Source of the DNA: Ideonella aquatica
Lineage (GTDB): Bacteria; Pseudomonadota; Gammaproteobacteria; Burkholderiales; Burkholderiaceae_C
NCBI RefSeq assembly: GCF_018069755.1
Contig: NZ_JAGQDE010000030.1
Location: 1 to 47,048 of the forward strand
Reading direction: 5' to 3'
Length of the DNA: 47,048 bases
The notes beneath the pieces are model-generated. The model did no database searches and had not been told where the DNA came from. It saw only the letters and a list, made by a program, of their open reading frames with translations. Positions within the stretch are counted from its first letter, which is position 1. Every line of letters starts with the position of its first letter. Shown here piece by piece: positions 22,623 to 31,321 of the stretch. Made by a program: the position numbers and the translations under genes.

Positions 22623-23525
22623 TCAGAGCCGCACCAGCGTCGCCGGCAGACCCGGCACCGCCACCCCCGCACAGAGCACCTGACCGGCCCAGGGCTGGGC
22701 GGCCAGTTCTTCGGCCGGTCGCCCCTCGCGGGCGGTGGTGACGAACAGCGTGCGGCCATCGTCACCCCCCAGACAGGGCATGGTGGCGCAGCGCACCGGC
22801 AGCGGCCAGTCGGCCAGCACCCGGCCGTCGGGCGCCAGGCGCAACAGGCGCTGGCCCTCGTACATGGCGCACCAGTAGGCGCCCTCCACATCCACCGCGG
22901 CGCCGTCCGGGCGGCCGCCGTAGCTGTCCAGCGACTGGCCGGGCTGGCGCGGCGCGAACTGCGCCAGCACCCGCGGCGGGGGCAGCTGTTCGGCGCCACG
23001 CACGCCGTCGAAGGCGCGGATGCAGTGGGCCTTGGTGTCGGTCCAGTACAGGGTGTCGCCGTCGGGGCTCCAGGCCAGGCCGTTGCTGGTGGTGATGCCG
23101 TCGGCCATGCGCTGCAGCCGGCCGTTGGCGAAGCGGTACAGCGCGGCCAGCGGCGGGTCGCGCGGTTCGTAGATCGTGCCCACCCAGAAACTGCCGTCGG
23201 GCGCCGCCTTGCCGTCATTGAAGCGCTCGGTGGCGGGGTCGTAGGGCGGATCGGCCAGCCATTGGCGCTGACCGGTGGCGGTGTCGAAGCGCCACAGGCC
23301 ATCGCGCATCGCCAGCAGCAACCCGCCGCCGTCGATCGCGGCGCAGCAGCCCGGCTCGGTGGGCAGGTCCCAGCGCTGGTGCCGGGCCTGCGCCGGCTGC
23401 CAGCGGTGCAGCGCGCGGCCCGGGATGTCGCACCAGTACAGGGCGTGCTCCTGCGGGTGCCACAGCGGCGACTCGCCCAGGCGGGCGGGCGGCACCGGCA
23501 GCGGCTGGAAGCTCGGCGGGTTCAT
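22623..23525 (-). CDS. SMP-30/gluconolactonase-like lactonase
   Basis: 300 residues, the usual length of this six-bladed beta-propeller family. Predicted metal ligands are in place: Glu18 (LGESPLWHP), Asn148 (SNGLAWSPDGDTLYWTDT) and Asp207 (GGRPDGAAVD), with Asn103 (RFNDGK) near the substrate. Members open sugar lactones such as gluconolactone or arabinonolactone. No sugar dehydrogenase lies beside it, so the substrate is open. ATG at 23525; it is divergent from the protease gene 142 bp away. Confidence 0.9.
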   Translation of the reverse strand: MNPPSFQPLPVPPARLGESPLWHPQEHALYWCDIPGRALHRWQPAQARHQRWDLPTEPGCCAAIDGGGLLLAMRDGLWRFDTATGQRQWLADPPYDPATERFNDGKAAPDGSFWVGTIYEPRDPPLAALYRFANGRLQRMADGITTSNGLAWSPDGDTLYWTDTKAHCIRAFDGVRGAEQLPPPRVLAQFAPRQPGQSLDSYGGRPDGAAVDVEGAYWCAMYEGQRLLRLAPDGRVLADWPLPVRCATMPCLGGDDGRTLFVTTAREGRPAEELAAQPWAGQVLCAGVAVPGLPATLVRL

Positions 23526-23667
23526 CGGCCGGATTGTGGGCGCAGCGGGTTACCAAGGTGCGTCAAAGTGCGCGGATCCCAGGGGGGCTCGGCTCAACTG
23601 AGGTGAAGCATCGGTCGATGAACAGGCCCTGAGCGGCCTTGTTCCGCGTTTTGCCGAGAACCCCACC

Positions 23668-25497
23668 ATGTCCTCACGCGCCACCCCCCTGCCCCGCACC
23701 GCCCTGGTCACCGCGCTGGCAGGCCTGATCCTGATGGGCGCGCTGGCCCACGGCAGCGCCCGCGCCGAGGCCCGCGGACCGCTGCGCGAGGACCTGTCCA
23801 GCCGCCAGCAGGACCTGGCCGAGGCGACCGGGGACGACATCGACGCCGATGCCGGCCAGTTCACCGACCGCCTGATCGTGCGCTACCGCAGCGGCAGCGC
23901 CGGCAACCGGCGCAGCGTGCTGAGCGCCTCGCAGCCCACCCATGACGCGCTGCACCGCCTGGGCCTGAGCGTGCGCCGCACGCACCGCGGCGGCCTGGGT
24001 GCGCAGGTGATGACGCTGGGCAGCTGGCACCCGGTGAGCGAGCTTCGCGCGGTGGCTCAGCGGCTGATGGCCGAAGACCCCAGCGTGCTGTACGCCGAGC
24101 CCGACCGCCGGATGCACACCTTCGTCACGGCAGACGACCCGATGTACCTGCAGCAGTGGCACTACTTTGACCCCAAGGGCGGCATCAACCTGCCCGCGGC
24201 CTGGCAACTGTCCGACGGCACCGGCATGGCCGTGGCGGTGATCGACACCGGGGTACGCCCGCACGCGGACCTGGCCAGCCAGTTGCTGTCGGGCTGGGAC
24301 TTCGTCAGCAACAGCACCATGGGCCATGACGGCGATGGCCGCGACAACGACGCCAGCGATCCGGGCGACGGCTGCACCAGCGGTCGCAGCAGTTGGCACG
24401 GCACCCACGTGGCCGGCACCATCGCCGCCGTCACCGGCAATGCCACCGGCGGTGCCGGTGTGGCGCCAGGCGCGCGCATCGTGCCGGTGCGGGCGCTGGG
24501 CTGCGGCGGCGGCTACAGCTCGGACATCGCCGACGCCATCGCCTGGTCGGCCGGCGTCAGCGTCAGTGGTGCCACCGACAACGCCCACCCGGCGCGGGTG
24601 CTGAACCTGTCGTTGGGCGGCCAGGGCAGCTGCGGCGTGACCACCCAGAACGCGATCAACGCCGCCCGCGCCAAGGGCGCGGTGGTGGTGGTGGCGGCCG
24701 GCAACTCCAACGCCGATGTCGCCAAGTTCAACCCCGCCAACTGCAAGGGCGTGATCACCGTGGCCGCCACCGGCCCCACCGGCAAGCGCGCGCCCTATTC
24801 CAACAAGGGCACCGCGGTCGATGTGGCCGCCCCCGGTGGCGACATGAGCCTGGGCAGCAGCGCTGGCGTGCTGTCCACGCTGAACGACGGCGCGGTGGAC
24901 CCGGGCAATGACACCTACGCCTACTACCAGGGCACGTCGATGGCCACGCCGCATGTGGCCGGCGTGGTGGCGCTGATGCTGGCGCGCGACCCCGGCCTGG
25001 CGCCGGACGATGTGGAGGCGCTGCTCAAGAGCACCGTGCGCGCCTTCCCCGCCACCTGCACCGGCTGTGGCAAGGGCATCGTCGATGCCGGCAAGGCGGT
25101 GACCGCCGTGCGCCTGGGCACCAGCCAGGCCGGCGATGTGGCCGAGGTGGAATCGAACAGCAAGATCGCCACCGCCCAGCTGCTGGCAACCCTGCCCGCC
25201 CGCGTGGCCGGCACCATCGCCAGCAAAGCCGACCTGGACCACTACCGCCTGAGCATCGCCGCCGGAGCCAGGATCACTGCGCGCCTGCTGCCCAACTCGG
25301 CCTCCAACTACGACCTGTCACTGCGCACCACCAGCGGCGCGGTCAAGGCCAGCAGCAGCAAGGCCGCCGGCCTGGCCGACACCATCACCTGGCAGAACAA
25401 GGGCGCCAGCGCGGTGACGATGATCCTGCGCGTGGCGCACGTCAGCGGCAGCACGGGCGCCGCCGGCACCTACTCGCTGGAAGTGGCGGCCGAGTGA
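23668..25497 (+). CDS. secreted subtilisin-like serine protease (S8) with C-terminal PPC domain
   Basis: 609 residues. Signal peptide about 1-33 (ends ARA), propeptide about 60-150 (RLIVRYRSGSAG; VLYAEPDRRMHTF), then the S8 catalytic domain. The triad is Asp193 (VIDTGV), His244 (HGTHVAG) and Ser424 (GTSMATPHVAG), with the oxyanion Asn346 (AAGN). Cys236, Cys279 and further Cys pairs suit disulfides. A PPC-type beta domain (about 490-605) ends the protein and is usually cleaved off. An extracellular or periplasmic protease is expected. Its stop is only 13 bp from the convergent response regulator. Confidence 0.95.
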   Translation: MSSRATPLPRTALVTALAGLILMGALAHGSARAEARGPLREDLSSRQQDLAEATGDDIDADAGQFTDRLIVRYRSGSAGNRRSVLSASQPTHDALHRLGLSVRRTHRGGLGAQVMTLGSWHPVSELRAVAQRLMAEDPSVLYAEPDRRMHTFVTADDPMYLQQWHYFDPKGGINLPAAWQLSDGTGMAVAVIDTGVRPHADLASQLLSGWDFVSNSTMGHDGDGRDNDASDPGDGCTSGRSSWHGTHVAGTIAAVTGNATGGAGVAPGARIVPVRALGCGGGYSSDIADAIAWSAGVSVSGATDNAHPARVLNLSLGGQGSCGVTTQNAINAARAKGAVVVVAAGNSNADVAKFNPANCKGVITVAATGPTGKRAPYSNKGTAVDVAAPGGDMSLGSSAGVLSTLNDGAVDPGNDTYAYYQGTSMATPHVAGVVALMLARDPGLAPDDVEALLKSTVRAFPATCTGCGKGIVDAGKAVTAVRLGTSQAGDVAEVESNSKIATAQLLATLPARVAGTIASKADLDHYRLSIAAGARITARLLPNSASNYDLSLRTTSGAVKASSSKAAGLADTITWQNKGASAVTMILRVAHVSGSTGAAGTYSLEVAAE

Positions 25498-25510
25498 GGC
25501 TGCAGCGCGG

Positions 25511-26344
25511 CTACATCCCCTTGAACAGGTGGGTGTAGCTGCGGCTGACCTCGAGCTTTTGCGCGTGGCCCTTGACGGCCACGATCTGGCGGCCGCGAAA
25601 GTCGCGCGTGACCGAGGCGATCGCCGACACCGCCACCAGCGTGGAGCGGTGGATCTGCCAGAAGCGCTCGGGATCGAGCTCGTCGATCAGCTCCTTGATC
25701 GGCTTGCGGATCAGCGCCTCCACCGTGGCGGTCTGCACCCGGGTGTACTTCTCGTCGCTGACGAAGAACAGCACCTCGTCGACCGGGATCATCTGGATCG
25801 CCTGGCCGACGCTGGCCTGGATCCACTTGAGGTAGCTGGGGGGCTTGGCCGGCAGGCCACCCGCGCCCTGGGCCGTGAGGCGGTGCAACAGCTGCTGCAG
25901 CGGTTGGGCGGGCGCGTCGCTGCCGGTGTCAGCGTCGCTGGCGCGCGCCGCCAGGCGGCGCTGCAGGCGCTCGACCGTGACCTTCAGGCGCTCGCGTTCC
26001 GCCGGCTTGAGCACGTAATCGGCGGCACCCTGCTCGAAGGCCTCGACCGCGTACTGGTCGTAGGCGGTGATGAAGACGATCTCGGGCAGCAGTTCGTCGT
26101 CCCCGATCTCCATCTGGGCTATCTGGCGCGCGGCCTCCACCCCGGTCATGCCCGGCATGCGGATGTCCAGGAAGACCACGTCGGGGCGGTGCTGCGCGAC
26201 CAGCTCCACCGCCTCGGCACCGTTCTTGGCCTCGGCCACCAGCTGCAAGGCAGGCCAGGCCTCGGCCAGGCGGGCGCGCAGTTGGTCGCGCATCAGGCGT
26301 TCGTCGTCGGCCAGCACGGCCGTGGGGGCTTGCGGGGTGTTCAT
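25511..26344 (-). CDS. LytTR-family response regulator
   Basis: 277 residues. Receiver domain about 7-125 with acidic Asp13-Asp14, phosphoacceptor Asp60 (VVFLDIRMPG), Thr93 and Lys113 all present. A LytTR DNA-binding domain covers about 170-275 (VDEVLFFVSDEKYTRVQT; FWQIHRSTLVAV). It would be phosphorylated by the kinase encoded two genes upstream. The ATG at 26344 overlaps the stop of the small membrane protein (ATGA). Target genes are unknown; LytTR regulators often act on envelope or secretion genes. Confidence 0.95.
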   Translation of the reverse strand: MNTPQAPTAVLADDERLMRDQLRARLAEAWPALQLVAEAKNGAEAVELVAQHRPDVVFLDIRMPGMTGVEAARQIAQMEIGDDELLPEIVFITAYDQYAVEAFEQGAADYVLKPAERERLKVTVERLQRRLAARASDADTGSDAPAQPLQQLLHRLTAQGAGGLPAKPPSYLKWIQASVGQAIQMIPVDEVLFFVSDEKYTRVQTATVEALIRKPIKELIDELDPERFWQIHRSTLVAVSAIASVTRDFRGRQIVAVKGHAQKLEVSRSYTHLFKGM

Positions 26345-26787
26345 GCCGGGATGCTACGTGCCGGACGCAGCGCCCGCCACAGGGCCCAACCCAGCAGCCA
26401 CAGCGGCGACAGCAGCAGCGCCACCGCCACCGCCACCGCTGCCAGCGGCAGACCCACGCCGGCCAGCAGCACCACCACCAGCACCGCAGCAGCGGCCAGC
26501 AGGGCCAGCGGCAGCGCCACCAGCACCACCGCCACCGTGCCCAGCGCCAACAGGCCGCCGATGCCGGCCAGCACCACCTGGTGCGCCGGCGGCAGCGGGC
26601 CGGTGGGCTTGAAGTGGAGCTCCTCGCCATTGACCACCACCTGGATCAGCGACTGCGGCCCCTCCAGCATCGTGACCCAGGCAGCGGCGAAGATGCCCAC
26701 CACCGCCAGCAGCATCAGGGCCAGCAGCAGCCAAGCCAGGCGCACGGCGCCGGTCTGGGCGTGACGGGATGCGGTGAGTGTGCTCAT
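26341..26787 (-). CDS. small membrane protein of the two-component operon
   Basis: 148 residues, overlapping both neighbours by ATGA, so the three genes form a coupled operon. One helix (about 15-40) precedes a short hydrophilic part (LEGPQSLIQVVVNGEELHFK) and a long, nearly continuous hydrophobic region (about 68-138, three helices) very rich in Ala, Val and Leu. No family recognised. Its place between kinase and regulator suggests a kinase accessory or signal-sensing role. Confidence 0.8.
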   Translation of the reverse strand: MSTLTASRHAQTGAVRLAWLLLALMLLAVVGIFAAAWVTMLEGPQSLIQVVVNGEELHFKPTGPLPPAHQVVLAGIGGLLALGTVAVVLVALPLALLAAAAVLVVVLLAGVGLPLAAVAVAVALLLSPLWLLGWALWRALRPARSIPA

Positions 26788-28223
26788 GCCTTGGCTCCTT
26801 CGCCCTGGGCCGCGTGGCCAACGCTGCGGTAGGGCACGGTGATGGTGACGATCGTGCCGCCCACCGGGTTGGCCGCCACGGTCAGCGAGGCCTTGGCGCC
26901 GTGCAGCAGCTTGAGCCGCTCGCGGATGTTGTCCAGCCCCACGCCGGTGCCGGCGGTGGCGGCGTTGCCGAAGCCCACGCCGGTGTCGGTCACGCTGACC
27001 GCCAGCTGGCCATGGACGATCTCGGCCTTGACGCGCAGGCTGCCCCCCTCGGGCTTGGGCTCCAGGCCGTGGCGGATCGCGTTCTCGACCAGGGTCTGGA
27101 TCATCATCGACGGGAACTCGGCCGAGAGCAGTCCGTCGGGCACGTCGATCTGCGCATCCAGGCGCTCTTCCATGCGCACCTTCAGGATCTCGACATAGGG
27201 CCGCACCACCGCCAGCTCGCGGCCCAGGTCGCGGGCAGCGCCGTCGCCGGTCTCGCGCATCGTGGGCATGCTGGCGCGCAGCAGGGCGATCAGGTTCTTC
27301 TGCATCTGGCTGGCGCGGGGCGGGTCGGTCTCGATCAGGTGGTCGATCGAGGCCAGCGTGTTGAACAGGAAGTGCGGCTCGACCTGCGCCTGCATGGCCG
27401 CCATGCGCGCCTCCACCACCTGGCGCTTGAGGGACTCGGCCTCGGCCGTCTCGGTGGCCTGGGCGGCCTTGACCTCGGCCTGCAGCCGGCCCTTGTAGGT
27501 GGCCTTCATCACTGCCGAGGCCAGGATCCACAGCATCGCCAGCTCGGGCAGCGACTCGCCGTAGCTGACGGTACGCCGCTCGATGCGCGGCTGCCCACCC
27601 AGTTCGGCCGCGGCCTGCCGGGCGTCTTCAGCGGCCTGGCGGGCGTCCTTCTCGGCCTCGACGGCGTCCAGGATCGCCTGGCGGGCCTCCTCCACCGCGT
27701 CACGCACGTCCTCGGCATCGGCGCCAGGCGGCAGCTTGATGCTGACACCGCGCTCGCCGGCGGTGATGTGCACCTCCTCGGGCGCCGACGCCGGTGCCGA
27801 CGCGGCCCCCGGCACGGCCGAAGCCGCCCCGGACGCCGCCGAAGCCGCCGGCTTGGCCGCACGGATGCGGATGCCGCCAGCGCCGATCTCGATGTCCACG
27901 CCGCGGTCCTCGCTGCCGGGGCCGGTGGCGCCCTTTTCAATGTGGATCAGCGGCTTGGAGGGCTTGGGCGGCTTGGGCGGGCTGGGTGTGCGCGGCACCT
28001 CGGGGGCGTCGATCTCCACCGTTTCGGTGTAGTGCCAGCTGAAGGGCGGCAGGCTCTTCAGGATGGCCATGCCGATCAGCAGCGCCAGCGACAGCAGGAG
28101 GAAACGGCCCCAGGTGATGCTGGCCAGCCAGGTGCCGTAGGCGTGGAAGGCGCGCACGGCGCCGTCGGCAAAGCGGCGCGGGAAGGGCTGCAGGTTGGAG
28201 GTGGGCTGGGCAGTCATGGTCAT
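26784..28223 (-). CDS. LytS/AlgZ-type sensor histidine kinase
   Basis: 479 residues from the ATG at 28223 (a second ATG at 28217). Helix 1 is about 39-57 and helix 2 about 223-241. Between them lies an unusual extracytoplasmic part: a Pro/Lys hinge, two similar short segments (GVDIEIGAGGIRI and GVSIKLPPGAD) and an Ala/Glu/Arg coiled coil (about 170-208). The kinase domain has phosphoacceptor His284 (QVEPHFLFN), N-box Asn381 (LVENAIRHG) and DTGVGF (413-418). It is the first gene of the operon and would signal to the LytTR regulator. The signal is unknown. Confidence 0.93.
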   Translation of the reverse strand: MTMTAQPTSNLQPFPRRFADGAVRAFHAYGTWLASITWGRFLLLSLALLIGMAILKSLPPFSWHYTETVEIDAPEVPRTPSPPKPPKPSKPLIHIEKGATGPGSEDRGVDIEIGAGGIRIRAAKPAASAASGAASAVPGAASAPASAPEEVHITAGERGVSIKLPPGADAEDVRDAVEEARQAILDAVEAEKDARQAAEDARQAAAELGGQPRIERRTVSYGESLPELAMLWILASAVMKATYKGRLQAEVKAAQATETAEAESLKRQVVEARMAAMQAQVEPHFLFNTLASIDHLIETDPPRASQMQKNLIALLRASMPTMRETGDGAARDLGRELAVVRPYVEILKVRMEERLDAQIDVPDGLLSAEFPSMMIQTLVENAIRHGLEPKPEGGSLRVKAEIVHGQLAVSVTDTGVGFGNAATAGTGVGLDNIRERLKLLHGAKASLTVAANPVGGTIVTITVPYRSVGHAAQGEGAKA

Positions 28224-28341
28224 GTGGGCTCTTGTGGCACCCTCACTGTAGGGGCAGCGGCCCCGCCGCCGCGACGGTCGTGTGACAGGCCGCGCCCTGG
28301 CCGGGATGAATTGCAGACGGCCGCGACAGGCCGGGCCGGAC

Positions 28342-29358
28342 TCAGCGCCGCTCGACCAGCACCGGCACCAGCTGCAGCGCCTCGCGCACCCGCTCGGCGG
28401 CACTGCGGGCCTCGTCGCGGCTGGGGTAGGGGCCGGCCTGCAGGCGGTGCAGCGCGCCCTCGCGGAAGACCGCCAGCAGCGGCGCCAGCCAGTCGGCCTG
28501 CTCGGCCACCTTCTGATGGAAGGCCTGGGCGCCATCGGGCCGGCTGAAGGCGCCCAGTTGCAGCCACCAGCCGACGCCCGCGGTGGTGAAGGCGCGGGCA
28601 GACTCGGGCGGCTTGTCCAGCGCCGGATCGGCCGCCGGCACAGCGGGGGACGCGGGCACGGGGGCGGCCGCCACCGGGGGGGCGGCCGCCGGCGCCGTCA
28701 GCACCGGCGCAGTCACGGGCGGTGGCGCCACCGCCACCGCGGTCTCATCGGGCCGGCCGCGCGCGCGGCCCAATCCAGCGCGGATCTCCTCGTAGGTGAT
28801 GCGCTCCACCTCCACCGGCCGCACGCCGCCGTGGACATCCAGCTTGACCGCCGCCGCCCAGGACAGGTCGATGATGCGGCCCTTGGCAAACGGTCCGCGG
28901 TCGTTGATGCGCACGATCACCTCCCGGCCATTGGCCGGGTTGCGCACCCGGGCATAGCTGGGGATGGGCATGGTCTTGTGCGCCGCGGTCATCGCGTGCA
29001 TGTTGTAGGTCTCGCCGCTGGCAGTGCGGCGGCCGTGGAAGGCGCGGCCGTACCAGCTGGCCAGCCCGGCCTCCACCATCGGCGCGTCGCCGGTCTGCGG
29101 CACATAGGTGGTGCCGGCCACCTCATAGGGCTTGTTGGGGCCGCCCTGACGGATCGGCTCCACCTTGGGCTCGGCGTTGGGCAGCGCCATCGGGTCGGGC
29201 GAACCGGCGGGCGGTGGGCCGTCGCGCCCCGGCGGGCCCTGCGGCACCGGCCGCGACGGTGGCGCCGCGCCGCCCGAGGGCGCCTTGGGCGGCGACGAGC
29301 AAGCGGCCAGCACCGCCAGCGCCAGCAGCAGCAGCACCCGGCGCAGGGCCGCGCTCAC
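28342..29358 (-). CDS. rlpA: RlpA septal-ring lytic transglycosylase, lipoprotein
   Basis: 338 residues starting at a GTG (29358) that overlaps the stop of the upstream ATPase gene (GTGA). Lipoprotein signal with Cys20 (LAAC). A proline-rich linker leads to the double-psi beta-barrel (about 93-185). His127 (TAAHKTMP) and Asp153 (RINDRGPF) match, with the same 26-residue spacing, the catalytic pair of Pseudomonas RlpA (H131, D157). A Pro/Ala linker is followed by a SPOR domain (about 262-338) that binds denuded septal glycan. It cleaves naked glycan strands at division. Confidence 0.95.
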   Translation of the reverse strand: MSAALRRVLLLLALAVLAACSSPPKAPSGGAAPPSRPVPQGPPGRDGPPPAGSPDPMALPNAEPKVEPIRQGGPNKPYEVAGTTYVPQTGDAPMVEAGLASWYGRAFHGRRTASGETYNMHAMTAAHKTMPIPSYARVRNPANGREVIVRINDRGPFAKGRIIDLSWAAAVKLDVHGGVRPVEVERITYEEIRAGLGRARGRPDETAVAVAPPPVTAPVLTAPAAAPPVAAAPVPASPAVPAADPALDKPPESARAFTTAGVGWWLQLGAFSRPDGAQAFHQKVAEQADWLAPLLAVFREGALHRLQAGPYPSRDEARSAAERVREALQLVPVLVERR

Positions 29359-30353
29359 CCCCGCCCCTCCTCGACCGCATGGCAGGCCACCACGCCGCCC
29401 TCGTCCACGGCGCGCAGCACCGGCCGCTCGGCACGGCAGCGGGCGTTGGCCAGCGGGCAGCGCGGATGGAAACCGCAGCCGCTGGGCGGCTGCAGCGGGT
29501 TGGGCACATCGCCCTGCACCGGCGTGCGGGCGCGCCCCGGCGCGGCCAGCGAGGGGATCGCATCAAGCAGCATGCGCGTGTACGGGTGGCGCGGCATGGC
29601 AAACAGCCGCCGCGTGGGCGCGCGCTCGACCAGGCGGCCCAGGTACATCACGCCCACCTCGTCGCTGACATGGCGCACCACCGCCAGGTTGTGCGAGATG
29701 AACAGGTAGGTCAGGCCGCGCTCGCGCTGCAGGTCCTTCATCAGGTTCAGCACCTGGGCCTGCACACTCACATCCAGCGCCGAGGTGGGCTCGTCGCAGA
29801 CCAGGAACTCGGGCGCGGTGGCCAGCGCCCGCGCGATCGACACCCGCTGGCGCTGCCCGCCCGAGAACTGGTGCGGGAACTTGGCGCCATCGGCCGCCGC
29901 CAGGCCCACCGACTGCAGCAGCTCGGCCACCCGGCCCTCGCGCGCCGCCGCATCGGGCGCCAGGCCATGCTCGCGCAGCGGCTCGCCGACGATGTCGCCC
30001 ACGCGCCAGCGCGGGTTCAGGCTGGCGTACGGGTCCTGGAAGATCATCTGCACGCGCCGGCGCAGCGCCAGCGCGTCGGCCGAGGCGTACACCGCATGGG
30101 CATCGCGGCCGTCGAACAGCACCTGTCCGGCGCTGGGCGCATACAGCCCCACCAGCACCCGCGCCACGGTGCTCTTGCCGCAGCCCGACTCGCCCACCAG
30201 GGCCAGCGTACGGCCACGCTCGATCTCGAAGCTGACGCCGTCCACCGCCTGCAGCCACTGGCGCGGCCGGCGCTCGATCACACGGGTCAGCCAGGGCGCC
30301 GAGACATCAAAGCGCCTGGAGAGATCCTGCACCTGCACCAGCGCGTCGCTCAT
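29355..30353 (-). CDS. dipeptide/oligopeptide ABC transporter ATPase (DppF-like)
   Basis: 332 residues from the ATG at 30353. Walker A GESGCGKST (54-62), signature FSGGQRQRVSIARAL, Walker B FLVCDEPTSALD, and the C-terminal oligo_HPY extension (PNPLQPPSGCGFHPRCP, then further cysteines), which may bind an iron-sulfur cluster in this family. It pairs with the DppD-like ATPase. ATGA overlap upstream and GTGA overlap with rlpA downstream. The substrate cannot be told from sequence alone: peptide, nickel or murein peptide. Confidence 0.93.
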   Translation of the reverse strand: MSDALVQVQDLSRRFDVSAPWLTRVIERRPRQWLQAVDGVSFEIERGRTLALVGESGCGKSTVARVLVGLYAPSAGQVLFDGRDAHAVYASADALALRRRVQMIFQDPYASLNPRWRVGDIVGEPLREHGLAPDAAAREGRVAELLQSVGLAAADGAKFPHQFSGGQRQRVSIARALATAPEFLVCDEPTSALDVSVQAQVLNLMKDLQRERGLTYLFISHNLAVVRHVSDEVGVMYLGRLVERAPTRRLFAMPRHPYTRMLLDAIPSLAAPGRARTPVQGDVPNPLQPPSGCGFHPRCPLANARCRAERPVLRAVDEGGVVACHAVEEGRG

Positions 30354-31321
30354 GAGGTGCCCTCCACGGCCAGCCAGCAGGCCGCCTGCGTGGCGCCGGC
30401 CGGCATCAGCCCGGGCCGCTCGGCGCGGCAGCGATCGACCGCGCGCGGGCAGCGCGGGTGGAAGGCGCAACCGCTGGGGATGGCGCCCAGCCGCGGCATG
30501 CTGCCGTCGATCTGCGCCAGGCGTTCGCGCTCGCCATCCAGCGCCGGGATCGAGGCCACCAGGCCTTGCGTGTACGGGTGCGCGCCGCGGTGGATCACCT
30601 CGGCCACCGGGCCGATCTCGGCCACGCGGCCGGCGTACATCACGGCCACGCGGTCGCAGGTCTCGGCGATCACGCCCATGTCGTGGGTGACCAGCATCAC
30701 TGCCGCGCCATGCTCGCGGCAGACCCGCTTGAGCAGGCCGATGATCTGCGCCTGGATCGACACATCCAGCGCGGTGGTGGGCTCGTCGGCCACGATCAGC
30801 CGCGGCTCGGCCGCCAGCGCCAGCGCGATCACCACCCGCTGGCGCATGCCGCCGCTGAACTGGTGCGGGTAGTGGTCCACGCGTTGCTCGGGCGCCGGGA
30901 TGCCGGTGTCGCGCAGCAGCGCGATGGCGCGCTCGCGCGCCGCGGCGGCGTCCAGCGGCAGGTGGGTGCGGATGGTCTCGGTCAGCTGCCGGCCCACGGT
31001 GTAGAGCGGGTTCAGCGAGGTCAGCGGGTCCTGGAAGATCGCGCCGATGTGGCGGCCGCGCAGGCGGCGCAGGGCCTCGCCGCGCAACGTATCGATGCGC
31101 TCGCCGCCCAGGCGGATTTCGCCGCTGGCAATGCGCCCCGGCGGCTCCAGCAGGCCGATGATGGCCGCACCGGTGAGCGACTTGCCGGCGCCCGACTCGC
31201 CCACCACGCCGAGCACCTCGCCGGGATCAATGCTGAAGCTCACGCCATCGAGCGCGCGCAGCACGCCACCGCGCCGCTGCGGGAACTCCACCACCAGGTC
31301 TTGCACCTCGAGCAGCGCCAT
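30350..31321 (-). CDS. dipeptide/oligopeptide ABC transporter ATPase (DppD-like)
   Basis: 323 residues from the ATG at 31321. Walker A GESGAGKS (41-48), signature FSGGMRQRVVIALALA, Walker B LIVADEPTTALD, and the C-terminal oligo_HPY extension (GCAFHPRCPRAVDRC). The start codon shares one base with the permease stop (TGATG), and its stop overlaps the next ATPase (ATGA). Confidence 0.93.
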   Translation of the reverse strand: MALLEVQDLVVEFPQRRGGVLRALDGVSFSIDPGEVLGVVGESGAGKSLTGAAIIGLLEPPGRIASGEIRLGGERIDTLRGEALRRLRGRHIGAIFQDPLTSLNPLYTVGRQLTETIRTHLPLDAAAARERAIALLRDTGIPAPEQRVDHYPHQFSGGMRQRVVIALALAAEPRLIVADEPTTALDVSIQAQIIGLLKRVCREHGAAVMLVTHDMGVIAETCDRVAVMYAGRVAEIGPVAEVIHRGAHPYTQGLVASIPALDGERERLAQIDGSMPRLGAIPSGCAFHPRCPRAVDRCRAERPGLMPAGATQAACWLAVEGTS

